Assembly (NCBI GenBank): GCA_029238515.1
Contig: JAQWFW010000016.1
Span: 38,257-102,256 of the forward strand
Reading direction: 5' to 3'
Source of the DNA: Flavobacteriaceae bacterium
Lineage (GTDB): Bacteria; Bacteroidota; Bacteroidia; Flavobacteriales; Flavobacteriaceae
Length of the DNA: 64,000 bases
In this document: positions 8,049 through 16,575 of the stretch, one piece after another
Layout of the letters: each line of letters begins with the position of its first letter
Position numbering within the stretch: the first letter of the stretch is position 1
The notes under the pieces: generated by a model
Seen by the model: the letters and a program-made list of their open reading frames with translations, nothing else
The model's database searches: none
Told to the model about the DNA's origin: nothing
Program-made: the position numbers and the translations under genes

Positions 8049-9806
8049 ATGAAATTTAAGTTGCTTTATTTTTTTATTTTCCTTTCGAACTACGCAACAG
8101 CTCAAGTTAGTTTTCAAGCAAAACCAAGCAAAACACAACTTGGTATAAATGAACGCTTACGCATTGACTTTACTATGAATGAAGATGGCGATAATTTTAC
8201 ACCACCTAGTTTTGAAAACTTCAAAGTCGTAGGCGGGCCTAGTCAATCTATCAACAACTCATGGATCAATGGTGTTCGCTCTTTTTCCAAGAGTTACACA
8301 TATTTTTTATCCCCAACCAAAAAAGGAGAATTTACCATTGGGCAGTCTCGTATCGAAATTAATGGTGAAATCCATAAAACTTCACCCTTAAAAATCACTG
8401 TTACTTCTGCAGTTGATGTTCCGAAAGACCCAAACGACCCAAATTATATTGCCTCTGAAAGTATTCATTTGGTTGCAGAAGTTTCCAAAGCAAGCCCTTA
8501 TTTGAACGAACCTGTAAGCGTTGTATACAAACTTTACGTGGCCGAAAACACAGGCGTTAGAAATTGGTCAGAATTGGACAGCCCGAGATATAATGATTTT
8601 TGGAGTCAAAACATTGAAGTTAAGGGCTTGAAAGTTAAAGAAGGTAAATATAAAGGAGAGAACTACCGCTATGTTATTTTGAAAAAAACTGTTCTTTATC
8701 CCCAAAAAACTGGGAAATTAAACATCGAGCCGCTCACATTGGATGTGCTTGTCGAAGTACCCTCCCGACGTCGCGATGTGTTTGGACGATTAATGACCTC
8801 AACAGCCAACAGAATTGTGACTGCAGGAAAAAGAACAATTAATGTGAAAGCACTCCCCGTAGATGGAAAACCAATAGATTTTTCTGGAGCTGTAGGGAGT
8901 TTTGACTTTGACATCAAATCCAACAAAAACACTTTAAAAACAACAGAAGCATTTGACTTGACAATCGAAGTGTCTGGCAAAGGCAACCTAAAGTTATTTG
9001 AACTCCCAAAACCCAACCTCCCAAGTGCTTTAGAAGTTTATGAACCAGAGCACTCCGAAAAAGTGTCAACAAAGCTTTCTGGAATGCAGGGAAGTATTTC
9101 TGATCGTTATACCGTTGTGCCAAATGCTCAAGGGCAATACCCCATTCCAACAGTTTCTTTTTCTTATTTTGATTTAAACTCGAAAACATATAAAACTTTA
9201 ACCTCGAAAGAATTAATTATTTCCGTTGCTCGTGACAACGGGCAGAACTTTACCGGAAATCCCCAGAACACAACACAAAAAACTAATGTCGCTTCTTTGT
9301 TAAAACAATTTTCATCCTTTAAGTCTGATGGTGGCTTAGAGCCCATTGTTCGTCATCCGTTCTATAACACTAGCTTGTTTTGGTGCCTATTTTTAGGGCC
9401 TTTGCTGTTAATTCCTTTGGTGATTGTCGTTTCTAAAAAACAAGGTGAAAAAGCGTTAGATGTGGAAGGGAACAGGATTAGAAAAACCAACAAACTTGCC
9501 CGAAAATATTTAGGCAGTGCAAAAAAAGCAATTGGACAAAAAGAACTATTTTATGTGGCATTGGAACGTGCATTACACAACTATCTCAAATCAAAATTAA
9601 AAATTGAAACAAGCGAATTTAGTAAGGAAAAAATAAAACTACTTCTAGTAAAAAAATCGGTAAACAAGCTGCAGATCGAACAGTTTTTAAATGTACTTGA
9701 GTCGTGCGAACTCGCGCGATATACGCCGCTTGAGATAGCAGATATGGAACGAGATTATAAAAAAGCTGCTAAGGTAATCAACGTCTTAGACAAACAATTA
9801 AAGTGA
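8049..9806 (+). CDS. batD: BatD: periplasmic/membrane protein of the Bat operon
   Basis: 585 residues of the BatD family (oxygen tolerance). A signal peptide occupies about 1-18 (ending TAQVSF). A large beta-rich extracytoplasmic region follows; its opening VSFQAKPSKTQLGINERLRI is a BatD hallmark, and VDVPKDPNDPNYIASESI is also typical. A transmembrane segment lies near 440-462 (SLFWCLFLGPLLLIPLVIVV). The cytoplasmic helical tail of about 120 residues (NKLARKYLGSAKKAIGQ, FYVALERALHNYLKSKL) resembles the DUF4381-like segment of the protein encoded at 3513-5168. It lies between batC (3 bp gap) and batE (1 bp gap). Confidence 0.93.
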   Translation: MKFKLLYFFIFLSNYATAQVSFQAKPSKTQLGINERLRIDFTMNEDGDNFTPPSFENFKVVGGPSQSINNSWINGVRSFSKSYTYFLSPTKKGEFTIGQSRIEINGEIHKTSPLKITVTSAVDVPKDPNDPNYIASESIHLVAEVSKASPYLNEPVSVVYKLYVAENTGVRNWSELDSPRYNDFWSQNIEVKGLKVKEGKYKGENYRYVILKKTVLYPQKTGKLNIEPLTLDVLVEVPSRRRDVFGRLMTSTANRIVTAGKRTINVKALPVDGKPIDFSGAVGSFDFDIKSNKNTLKTTEAFDLTIEVSGKGNLKLFELPKPNLPSALEVYEPEHSEKVSTKLSGMQGSISDRYTVVPNAQGQYPIPTVSFSYFDLNSKTYKTLTSKELIISVARDNGQNFTGNPQNTTQKTNVASLLKQFSSFKSDGGLEPIVRHPFYNTSLFWCLFLGPLLLIPLVIVVSKKQGEKALDVEGNRIRKTNKLARKYLGSAKKAIGQKELFYVALERALHNYLKSKLKIETSEFSKEKIKLLLVKKSVNKLQIEQFLNVLESCELARYTPLEIADMERDYKKAAKVINVLDKQLK

Positions 9807-9807
9807 T

Positions 9808-10554
9808 ATGAAAAAACATATTCTTCTCTTTTGGCTTGTTGGATTTCTGGGGTTTTCTCAGGAAAATTCACTATTTGATGAGGCAAATACGCTCTATAAT
9901 AGTGGAAAATATGAAAACGCAATTTCTATTTATCAACAGATAATAAATGATGGTTTACACTCTAGCGCATTGTATTTCAATATGGCCAATTGCTATTACA
10001 AATTAAATAAAATTGCTCCGAGTATATATCATTACGAAAAAGCACTAAAACTTTCTCCTGGAGATCAAGACATTCTAAACAACTTAAGTTTTGCTGAGCA
10101 AATGACCATAGATAAATTTGATGTGGTTCCAGAAATGAAAATGACAAAACTATTCAACAAAATCGCACATTCTTTTCATGTTGATGCTTGGGCCGTTTTG
10201 TGTGTTTTATTAATGTGTATGATCGTTTTGTGTTTTATTTCTTATTACCTTATGCAGAATACAAAGAGCAAAAGAACTTTTTTTATTCTTGGGTTAGTTT
10301 TAATTTTAGTGCTCATCTCTACTTTTAGTTTACTCAACAAAAAACAAGAATTAGATCACAATCGTTTTGCCGTCATATTTTCACAAGAAGTTTCAATAAA
10401 AAGTGAGCCCAATCTAAAAAGCGATACTGCCTTTATTCTTCACGAAGGGACAAAAGTTCAAATTCTTGAAGTTTATAAAGACACATGGTCAAAAATAAAA
10501 CTAATAGACGGTAAAGTTGGCTGGGTGCTCAATGATGCTTTTAAAGAGCTGTAA
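9808..10554 (+). CDS. batE: BatE: TPR protein with SH3b domain
   Basis: 248 residues. Signal-like N-terminus (residues 1-18), TPR units at about 21-100 (FDEANTLYNSGKYENAISIY, YFNMANCYYKLNKIAPSIYH), two transmembrane helices near 127-149 and 157-175, and a bacterial SH3 domain at 187-248 (VSIKSEPNLKSDTAFILHEG, ending KVGWVLNDAFKEL). The SH3b domain would lie outside the cytoplasm. This domain order is characteristic of BatE, the last gene of the operon. The gene starts one base after the batD stop. Downstream, 10555-10634 is AT-rich with T-runs and no convincing terminator stem. Confidence 0.92.
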   Translation: MKKHILLFWLVGFLGFSQENSLFDEANTLYNSGKYENAISIYQQIINDGLHSSALYFNMANCYYKLNKIAPSIYHYEKALKLSPGDQDILNNLSFAEQMTIDKFDVVPEMKMTKLFNKIAHSFHVDAWAVLCVLLMCMIVLCFISYYLMQNTKSKRTFFILGLVLILVLISTFSLLNKKQELDHNRFAVIFSQEVSIKSEPNLKSDTAFILHEGTKVQILEVYKDTWSKIKLIDGKVGWVLNDAFKEL

Positions 10555-10634
10555 TTTATGTTTTTTACAATTTTTTTGTTATTGTTTTTTGATTTTCTCA
10601 AATACTTCTTATTTTTATTATCAAATAATTAAAA

Positions 10635-12479
10635 ATGAGTAACCTATTTTCAAACATAAAGGGAGATGCCTTTGGTGGAATCACCGCTGGGATTGTCGCA
10701 TTGCCTTTAGCTCTTGCATTTGGTGTTTCATCTGGTCTCGGCCCTAGCGCCGGTCTTTATGGTGCTATTTTTATAAGTTTCTTTGCTGCTCTTTTTGGTG
10801 GCACAAATACCCAAATCTCTGGTCCGACAGCTCCAATGACCGCAGTGAGTATGGTTGTTATTGCAGGAATTGTTGCCGCAAACGATGGTGATGTAAACAA
10901 AGCACTTCCGTCTATTTTAATGGTGTTTTTGTTGGCTGGTTTGATGCAAATTGGATTAGGTTTTCTGGGGCTTGGAAAATACATAAAATACATTCCATAC
11001 CCTGTAGTTTCTGGATTCATGACAGCAATTGGAGTTATTATTCTTTTAACTCAAATACTTCCTTCTCTTGGGTATAACCCAAAAGAAGACCTGGAATATG
11101 TCAATCAATTTAAACCACAGGCCGAAGAAATCATTCTTCAAAACATCCTCAAAGATGAAGCAGGAGAAGGGATACTTGTTCTGGAAGATTTTAAGGAAAC
11201 AATTAATCGTGCCAATAAAATTACAAAAGCTGATATCCTTAGAGAGTCCGAAACATTAGCAGCTAAGGAGGCTTCAGGAACTATTGGCGCAATAAAAGTT
11301 ATGCCCAGAGCAATAAAAAATATAAATTGGTTAGAACTGCTTTTAGCGCTTGGCACTATTATTATCATATATGGTTTCAAACGCATCACTAAAGCCGTGC
11401 CAAGCACCCTTGTAGCGCTTGTAGTTATGTCAGGAATAGCCATTGCTTTTGGGTTAGATTATAAGCCGATTGAACGGATTCCTGAAGGGCTTCCTGTCCC
11501 CCAGCTTGAAATGTTTTCTAATTTCAAAGTAGGAAACATTAGCCCGTACGTACTAACGGCACTTACTTTGGCTCTTTTAGGAGCAATTGATTCGTTACTA
11601 ACGAGTGTCGTCGCAGATAACATGACCAAAACTAAGCACAAACCCAATAAAGAACTCGTTGGTCAAGGCATAGGAAACAGTATCGCTGCCATTTTCGGGG
11701 GAATCCCAGGTGCAGGCGCAACCATACGAACAGTTGTAAATATCAACTCTGGGGGGAAAACAAGATTATCCGGAATGATTGCTGGCGTTTTACTGTTGTT
11801 TATTCTTTTAGCGTTAGGGCCAATTGCCTCAAAAATTCCCGCTGCAGTACTTTCAGGAATACTTATCACTGTTGGAATTGGTGTGATGGATTACAAAGGG
11901 CTTAAAGCAATTCCAATCTTACCTAAAGACATCGCATTAGGGCCTTTTAAATTAAGTTCAGAAGTCCTCATTATGATCACTGTGTTGCTGTTATCGACGT
12001 TCTGGGATTTAATTTTTGCCGTTGGGATTGGATTACTTATTTCGTGTTTGATGTTTATGAAGCTTATTGGAGACCTCACTGCAGAGCGCTCCGAAGTTGA
12101 TGTGCTGAAAGAAGAAGCGTGGCCAGATGAGGTAGGATTTCCAAAAAAATTAAAAAATGAGGTGTTTATAAAACACATAAAAGGGCCTTTATTTTTTGGG
12201 TCTACCGCACAATTTCAACAACTCTACAAACAAATTCCTGATACAGCTAAGACTGTCGTCATTCGTTTAGGTAGAATGCAATATATGGATCAATCAGGTT
12301 TATATGTTATGGAAGATACGCTTCAAGATTTAAAAGCCAAAGGAGTCGATGTTATTTTTGTGGGGCTCCTAAAACAGCCAAGATACATGATGGAACGTAT
12401 CGATATCATCCCAGACTTTATCCCTGAGGAACGAATTTACGACTCATTTAAAGCATATTTAAAATCGCTGTCAGAGTGA
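10635..12479 (+). CDS. SulP-family anion transporter with STAS domain
   Basis: 614-residue SLC26/SulP transporter. The family opening is clear: GDAFGGITAGIVALPLALAF, followed by GPSAGLYGAIF and NTQISGPTAPMT. Multiple hydrophobic helices run to about residue 480, and a cytoplasmic STAS domain occupies about 500-614 (VVIRLGRMQYMDQSGLYVME). SulP proteins carry sulfate, bicarbonate or C4-dicarboxylates. In marine bacteria bicarbonate is common, but the substrate cannot be read from sequence. An unusual polar, helical insertion of about 85 residues lies between membrane helices (residues 146-230). The gene ends 2 bp from the convergent CvpA-like gene; its upstream gap to batE is 80 bp. Confidence 0.9.
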   Translation: MSNLFSNIKGDAFGGITAGIVALPLALAFGVSSGLGPSAGLYGAIFISFFAALFGGTNTQISGPTAPMTAVSMVVIAGIVAANDGDVNKALPSILMVFLLAGLMQIGLGFLGLGKYIKYIPYPVVSGFMTAIGVIILLTQILPSLGYNPKEDLEYVNQFKPQAEEIILQNILKDEAGEGILVLEDFKETINRANKITKADILRESETLAAKEASGTIGAIKVMPRAIKNINWLELLLALGTIIIIYGFKRITKAVPSTLVALVVMSGIAIAFGLDYKPIERIPEGLPVPQLEMFSNFKVGNISPYVLTALTLALLGAIDSLLTSVVADNMTKTKHKPNKELVGQGIGNSIAAIFGGIPGAGATIRTVVNINSGGKTRLSGMIAGVLLLFILLALGPIASKIPAAVLSGILITVGIGVMDYKGLKAIPILPKDIALGPFKLSSEVLIMITVLLLSTFWDLIFAVGIGLLISCLMFMKLIGDLTAERSEVDVLKEEAWPDEVGFPKKLKNEVFIKHIKGPLFFGSTAQFQQLYKQIPDTAKTVVIRLGRMQYMDQSGLYVMEDTLQDLKAKGVDVIFVGLLKQPRYMMERIDIIPDFIPEERIYDSFKAYLKSLSE

Positions 12480-12481
12480 TT

Positions 12482-13009
12482 TTATTCTTGTTCTGAAGCA
12501 TCAAAATCAGGAAAATCCAATGTTTTGTCCTCGTTAAGAAATTGAGGTAAAATCATTGGTGCTAAAGCACCAACTGGTTCGTAAAGTACAGAAGATTCTA
12601 ACTCTTCTTCGGAAATCAAATCAAGGGTAGAATTGACGCGGTTAAAAACTAAGAGAACAACAGAAAGGATTAGGGCTATTTTTAAACCCCCGAAAAGAGC
12701 GCCCAAAAACTTATTAATAACCCCCAGAGCAGCAAAATTTGCAAGCTTGGTCAAGGCCTTTCCTGCAAGGGAAACTACAACAACAATAACCACAAATGTT
12801 GTGGCAAATGAGGTTGTGTTCATTGTTTTTTCAGACCAATCAACATAATTTGAAAGAAATTCTGAAGCATAATTACTGAAATGAACCGCACCATAAACAC
12901 CTAGGATTAAAGCTAGAAGCGAAGCAACTTCCACAAAAAGTCCCTTGAAAAATCCTTTTACAACACCATAGATAATCAAGGCGCCTAAAACAATGTCAAT
13001 TACAGGCAT
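12482..13009 (-). CDS. CvpA family membrane protein
   Basis: 175 residues. Four hydrophobic segments are visible (VIDIVLGALIIYGVVKGFFK, VEVASLLALILGVYGAVHFS, TSFATTFVVIVVVVSLAGKA, GGLKIALILSVVLLVF) with the CvpA-type signature KGFFKGLFVEVASLLALILG. The tail is acidic (DFPDFDASEQE). CvpA proteins are inner-membrane proteins linked to colicin V production and to envelope stress resistance in Enterobacteria; the biochemical role is unknown. The gene is divergent from the conserved 118-residue gene at 13072 (62 bp between starts) and convergent with the SulP gene (2 bp between stops). Confidence 0.85.
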   Translation of the reverse strand: MPVIDIVLGALIIYGVVKGFFKGLFVEVASLLALILGVYGAVHFSNYASEFLSNYVDWSEKTMNTTSFATTFVVIVVVVSLAGKALTKLANFAALGVINKFLGALFGGLKIALILSVVLLVFNRVNSTLDLISEEELESSVLYEPVGALAPMILPQFLNEDKTLDFPDFDASEQE

Positions 13010-13071
13010 AAAAATAATTTGAGTTAATATTTCCTAAATGAAAATTAGACTCTAAATTTACAAAATAAATT

Positions 13072-13428
13072 ATGGCAAGAGACGAAGAATTAAAAAAACG
13101 ATGGAATACCCTTGTAGAGAAACTCTCTTCACGCTTTGCTGATGGTGCGTCTTTAGACCTTGATGGAATCATCTATCTTATTGGAGTACAAGAACTTGGG
13201 CAACTACACAGGGGTTTCAAAAAAGATGAAAAACTAAATTTGATGCACATTGCCATTTGCCGCCTTCTTGCGCCTTATGGCTACTACGATTTGGATTATG
13301 TTGATGAAGATGGCTGGCCACACTACCAAATAAAAGCGAAATTACCCAATTTGAAAGCTGGAGAACAAAGCGTCTTGATGAAAGAGGCAATTGTAAACTA
13401 TTTTCTCGAACAGAAGTTTATTAGCTAA
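13072..13428 (+). CDS. conserved hypothetical protein, 118 residues
   Basis: Small soluble protein starting MARDEELKKRWNTLVEKLSS, with a central LDLDGIIYLIGVQELGQ and an aromatic, acidic segment around YGYYDLDYVDEDGWPHYQ. I recognise this as a protein conserved in Flavobacteriia with no assigned function. There is no signal peptide, membrane segment or metal motif. It lies 32 bp upstream of pheS in the same direction and divergent from the CvpA-like gene. A candidate -7 box for pheS straddles the end of this gene and the gap, so pheS may also have its own promoter. Confidence 0.75.
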   Translation: MARDEELKKRWNTLVEKLSSRFADGASLDLDGIIYLIGVQELGQLHRGFKKDEKLNLMHIAICRLLAPYGYYDLDYVDEDGWPHYQIKAKLPNLKAGEQSVLMKEAIVNYFLEQKFIS

Positions 13429-13435
13429 GATTTCT

Positions 13436-13443
13436 TAAATTTG
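13436..13443 (+). promoter_or_regulatory. candidate -7 box upstream of pheS
   Basis: TAAATTTG matches the Bacteroidota -7 consensus TAnnTTTG, with the expected start of transcription roughly 12 bases before the pheS ATG at 13461. No TTG at the usual spacing upstream was found, so this is a half-match only. Confidence 0.4.
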
Positions 13444-13460
13444 GCTTTTATTTTTAGACC

Positions 13461-14480
13461 ATGATTGACCGCATTCAAAATTCAATTGACGAAGCCAACA
13501 GCTTTACAACAGATTCTCTTTCTGAACTTGAAGCTTTCCGTATCAAATTTTTAGGAAAAAAAGGGCTGTTGAATGATTTATTTGCTGATTTTAAATCTGT
13601 TCCTAATGAACAAAAAAAAGCATACGGTCAAGCTATAAACACATTAAAATCAACCGCTCAAGAGAAAGTAAACTCTCTCAAAGCTGCTTTAGATGTTACT
13701 TCTGCTCAAAAATCTAACATAGGAGATTTGACACGCCCTGGCGACCCTATTCATGTTGGTGGACGACACCCTATATCTTTAGTGAAAAACCAAATTATTG
13801 ATATTTTTTCACGAATTGGTTTCAACGTCAGCGAAGGCCCTGAAATAGAAGACGATTGGCACAACTTTACAGCGTTAAATTTACCGGAACACCATCCGGC
13901 AAGAGATATGCAAGACACCTTTTTTGTGCAGACCAATCCTGATATTTTGTTGCGTACACACACAAGTTCTGTTCAAGTGCGCTACATGGAAAACAACAAG
14001 CCGCCTATCCGCACCATCTCACCAGGAAGAGTGTACCGCAACGAAGCTATATCTGCGCGATCTCACTGCTTTTTTCATCAAGTTGAAGGGCTTTATATTG
14101 ATAAAAATGTAAGCTTTGCCGATCTGAAACAAACGCTTCAATATTTTACAACTGAACTTTTTGGTAAATCAAAAATTCGTCTAAGACCATCTTATTTTCC
14201 TTTCACTGAGCCAAGCGCTGAGGTAGATGTGTACTGGGGCTTGGAAACAGAGACAGATTACAAAATGACAAAAGGCACGGGATGGTTAGAAATTATGGGC
14301 TGTGGAATGGTGGATCCCAATGTTCTAGAAAACTGTGGGATAGATTCAAAAGAATATTCTGGCTTTGCTTTTGGAATGGGAATCGATCGCATTGCGTTGT
14401 TGTTGCACCAAATAAACGACATTCGACTTTTAAGTGAAAACGATATTCGTTTCTTAGAGCAATTTAAAAACTCTTTTTAG
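13461..14480 (+). CDS. pheS: phenylalanyl-tRNA synthetase alpha subunit
   Basis: 339-residue catalytic alpha subunit of PheRS, which charges tRNA-Phe as an alpha2-beta2 tetramer. The N-terminal coiled coil (residues 1-85, with FRIKFLGKKGLLNDLF) contacts tRNA. Class II motifs are seen: motif 1 region HPISLVKNQIIDIFSRIGF, motif 2 CFFHQVEGLYIDKNVSF preceded by GRVYRNEAISARSH, and motif 3 FAFGMGIDRIALLLH near the end. Length is normal. The pheT gene is not adjacent; the next gene is gpsA on the opposite strand, so the subunits are encoded apart, as is common in Bacteroidota. Confidence 0.97.
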   Translation: MIDRIQNSIDEANSFTTDSLSELEAFRIKFLGKKGLLNDLFADFKSVPNEQKKAYGQAINTLKSTAQEKVNSLKAALDVTSAQKSNIGDLTRPGDPIHVGGRHPISLVKNQIIDIFSRIGFNVSEGPEIEDDWHNFTALNLPEHHPARDMQDTFFVQTNPDILLRTHTSSVQVRYMENNKPPIRTISPGRVYRNEAISARSHCFFHQVEGLYIDKNVSFADLKQTLQYFTTELFGKSKIRLRPSYFPFTEPSAEVDVYWGLETETDYKMTKGTGWLEIMGCGMVDPNVLENCGIDSKEYSGFAFGMGIDRIALLLHQINDIRLLSENDIRFLEQFKNSF

Positions 14481-14489
14481 GTTCGGTTT

Positions 14490-15491
14490 TTAATCTAGTT
14501 TTTCGGCTAAATTTTGAAGTGCTTTTTTTGGGTTTCTTTCACGATAAAGCACGTCATGTACCATATCAATTATTGGTGTTTTTGCCGATTTCTCATGAGT
14601 TTTATTAATTTCATAAGCGCTCTTTGTCGCATAATACCCTTCAGCAACCATGTTCATTTCCATTTGGGCCGATTTGACAGTATACCCTTTACCAATCATA
14701 TTCCCAAACATTCTGTTACGTGAAAACGTAGAATACCCTGTGACTAAGAGGTCGCCCAGATAAACAGTCTCATTAATTTTGCGCTTCATTTTATATACCT
14801 TTTTTATAAAACGCTTCATTTCTCGTATGGCGTTACTCATCAAAACACTTTGAAAATTGTCCCCATAACCCAATCCATGCGCTATTCCTGCGGCAATAGC
14901 ATAAATATTCTTTAGCATTGCAGCATATTCAGCACCAATAACGTCATCATGAGTTTTTGTTTGAATATAATGGCTCGAAAGCTGGTTTGCTATAGCTTTA
15001 GCTGTACTTTTGTTTGTACACGCTACAGTGAGGTACGAAAGACGCTCAAGTGCTACTTCTTCGGCATGGCATGGGCCTGCCAAAACAGCAATCTGATCAA
15101 ATGGCACCCCCCTGTGTTGATGGAAATGTTCTCCAACAAGCAATCCTGTTTCTGGAATAATTCCTTTAACGGCCGATAAAATAATCTTGCTTGAAATATC
15201 AACATTTAGGTGCTGTAATTGAGCATACATAAATGCCGATGGAATCGCAAACACAAGCACATCGGCAGACGCAGCTACTTCATTTATGTCTGAGCTTAAT
15301 TTCAATTGATGGACATCAAATTCAACAGAGCTTAAATAAGATGGATTATGTTGCTCTTCTAGAATATACTCGATTGTTTTTGGTTTCCGAACATACCATC
15401 CAACAGAAGTAGAGTTTTCGCACAACATTTTTACAATTGCTGTTGCCCAACTACCATTTCCAAAAACTGCATATTTTAATTCTGAAGCCAT
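14490..15491 (-). CDS. gpsA: glycerol-3-phosphate dehydrogenase [NAD(P)+]
   Basis: 333 residues. It reduces dihydroxyacetone phosphate to sn-glycerol 3-phosphate for phospholipid synthesis; cytosolic. The Rossmann fold starts with FGNGSWATAIVKML (residues 10-23), followed by the family's PSAFMYAQL and the SAVKGI region. The catalytic lysine block AAMLKNIYAIAAGIAHGLGY and the ENRMFG-like block (here SRNRMFGNMIG) are present. The ATG is at 15491 and the stop is 9 bp from that of pheS (convergent). A TAnnTTTG-type -7 box lies 20 bases upstream of the start. Confidence 0.96.
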   Translation of the reverse strand: MASELKYAVFGNGSWATAIVKMLCENSTSVGWYVRKPKTIEYILEEQHNPSYLSSVEFDVHQLKLSSDINEVAASADVLVFAIPSAFMYAQLQHLNVDISSKIILSAVKGIIPETGLLVGEHFHQHRGVPFDQIAVLAGPCHAEEVALERLSYLTVACTNKSTAKAIANQLSSHYIQTKTHDDVIGAEYAAMLKNIYAIAAGIAHGLGYGDNFQSVLMSNAIREMKRFIKKVYKMKRKINETVYLGDLLVTGYSTFSRNRMFGNMIGKGYTVKSAQMEMNMVAEGYYATKSAYEINKTHEKSAKTPIIDMVHDVLYRERNPKKALQNLAEKLD

Positions 15492-15510
15492 AAACTTAAA
15501 TTATTCTGAG

Positions 15511-15518
15511 CAAAAGTA
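15511..15518 (-). promoter_or_regulatory. candidate -7 box for gpsA
   Basis: Read on the minus strand this is TACTTTTG, a full match to TAnnTTTG, about 20 bases before the gpsA ATG. The upstream -33 element is not obvious at normal spacing. Confidence 0.4.
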
Positions 15519-15612
15519 ATAAAAATTTAATGCCTCTAATTTATTCAAAATCAATACAATGTGCTTTTGGCACGTATTTTGAAATTACATCCATAACTAA
15601 AACTTGTACATC

Positions 15613-16575
15613 ATGAAAACGCTAAAATTCTTTCTTATCGCTACCTTTTCAATTTCTATTTTATGGTCTTGTGGATATGATGAAGTCCATGCGTCTACCG
15701 AGAACAACACTAACATTTCTCTTGAGCAACTTTTAGGGCAGTACGAGCTTTGGTACGTAGATCTTGAAAGCACGTTGGGGAATGGTCAAACGTTATTTGT
15801 AGAAATGGCTTTTACGCTCTCCTTTTTAAATGGAAATCTATATGCAAACAACAATCTAGTGGGGTTCGGGGATCGTGGCAATGGTTTTGGAATATCCATT
15901 GGTGAATATGATACAGGCGGAATTGTTTTGGATATATTTCACGATCTAGACGGGCATCAACGCTTTGAAGTCTTTGAAGAAAGTACATCGTCTATAGAAC
16001 TTTACAACCCCGCAAATGACACGTCTTACTTTTTAGACGGTTATCAGCGTAATGAGTTTGATTATGACTCTGTGTTTTTTGAAAATATAGATTATTTCCT
16101 TCAAGAATACAAAACCTGGGAAAACAACTTTACAAGCACGGAAGGCGAAGAAACAGAATTTGATGATGAAAACTACCTGTTTTTCTACAATGAAAACAGC
16201 TCGAATCTATTCAAAAGCTCAATAGACGAGAATATTGGAAATGCCGATCAAATCCAATGGGATTACACTGGCGGGTACACCATAGAGCCCATATCAGGAA
16301 GCGACTCGAAAAAGCTTACTCTTGATTATGATTTTTATGATGCGGATTTCCTTGAGTTATCTGTAATTAATGATGAACTTATCCGGCTATATCATCCAAG
16401 TTCTGGAAAAACGTATGAGTACAGCGGACGCAGTTATATTACATTTATGAGAGCATCTGAAAATGAAAAAACAAACCGGAAAAATAGAAAAATTCGGCCA
16501 CAAAAAACAAAAAGAAAAGAGAACACTCGTGCACTCAGGCGCTATGGTACAATAACCTATTTTGCTAAGCAGTAA
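15613..16575 (+). CDS. putative lipoprotein of unknown function
   Basis: 320 residues from the ATG at 15613 (an in-frame TTG lies three codons earlier). The N-terminus MKTLKFFLIATFSISILWSC has a lipobox with Cys20, so a lipid-anchored envelope protein is likely. The body is acidic and rich in aromatic residues and Asn/Asp, with repeated phrases ending in YELYNPAND- or YHPSSGKTYEYS-like text, suggesting beta-rich repeats of a lipocalin/META-like type. This is inference. The last 40 residues change abruptly to a strongly basic tract (NRKNRKIRPQKTKRKENTR). The 3' end overlaps the convergent gene by 11 bp. I do not recognise a family. Confidence 0.65.
   Translation: MKTLKFFLIATFSISILWSCGYDEVHASTENNTNISLEQLLGQYELWYVDLESTLGNGQTLFVEMAFTLSFLNGNLYANNNLVGFGDRGNGFGISIGEYDTGGIVLDIFHDLDGHQRFEVFEESTSSIELYNPANDTSYFLDGYQRNEFDYDSVFFENIDYFLQEYKTWENNFTSTEGEETEFDDENYLFFYNENSSNLFKSSIDENIGNADQIQWDYTGGYTIEPISGSDSKKLTLDYDFYDADFLELSVINDELIRLYHPSSGKTYEYSGRSYITFMRASENEKTNRKNRKIRPQKTKRKENTRALRRYGTITYFAKQ

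Noticed and set aside
7623..8138. Long minus-strand frame (171 codons) opposite batC
   Set aside because: It is the complement of the low-complexity Lys/Asp tail and reads as hydrophobic repeats; batC and batD occupy this DNA with clear homology.
10550..10576. Possible terminator after batE (TGTAA and TTACA followed by T-run)
   Set aside because: The stem is only 5 bp with a 10-base loop and no G/C clamp; too weak to call.
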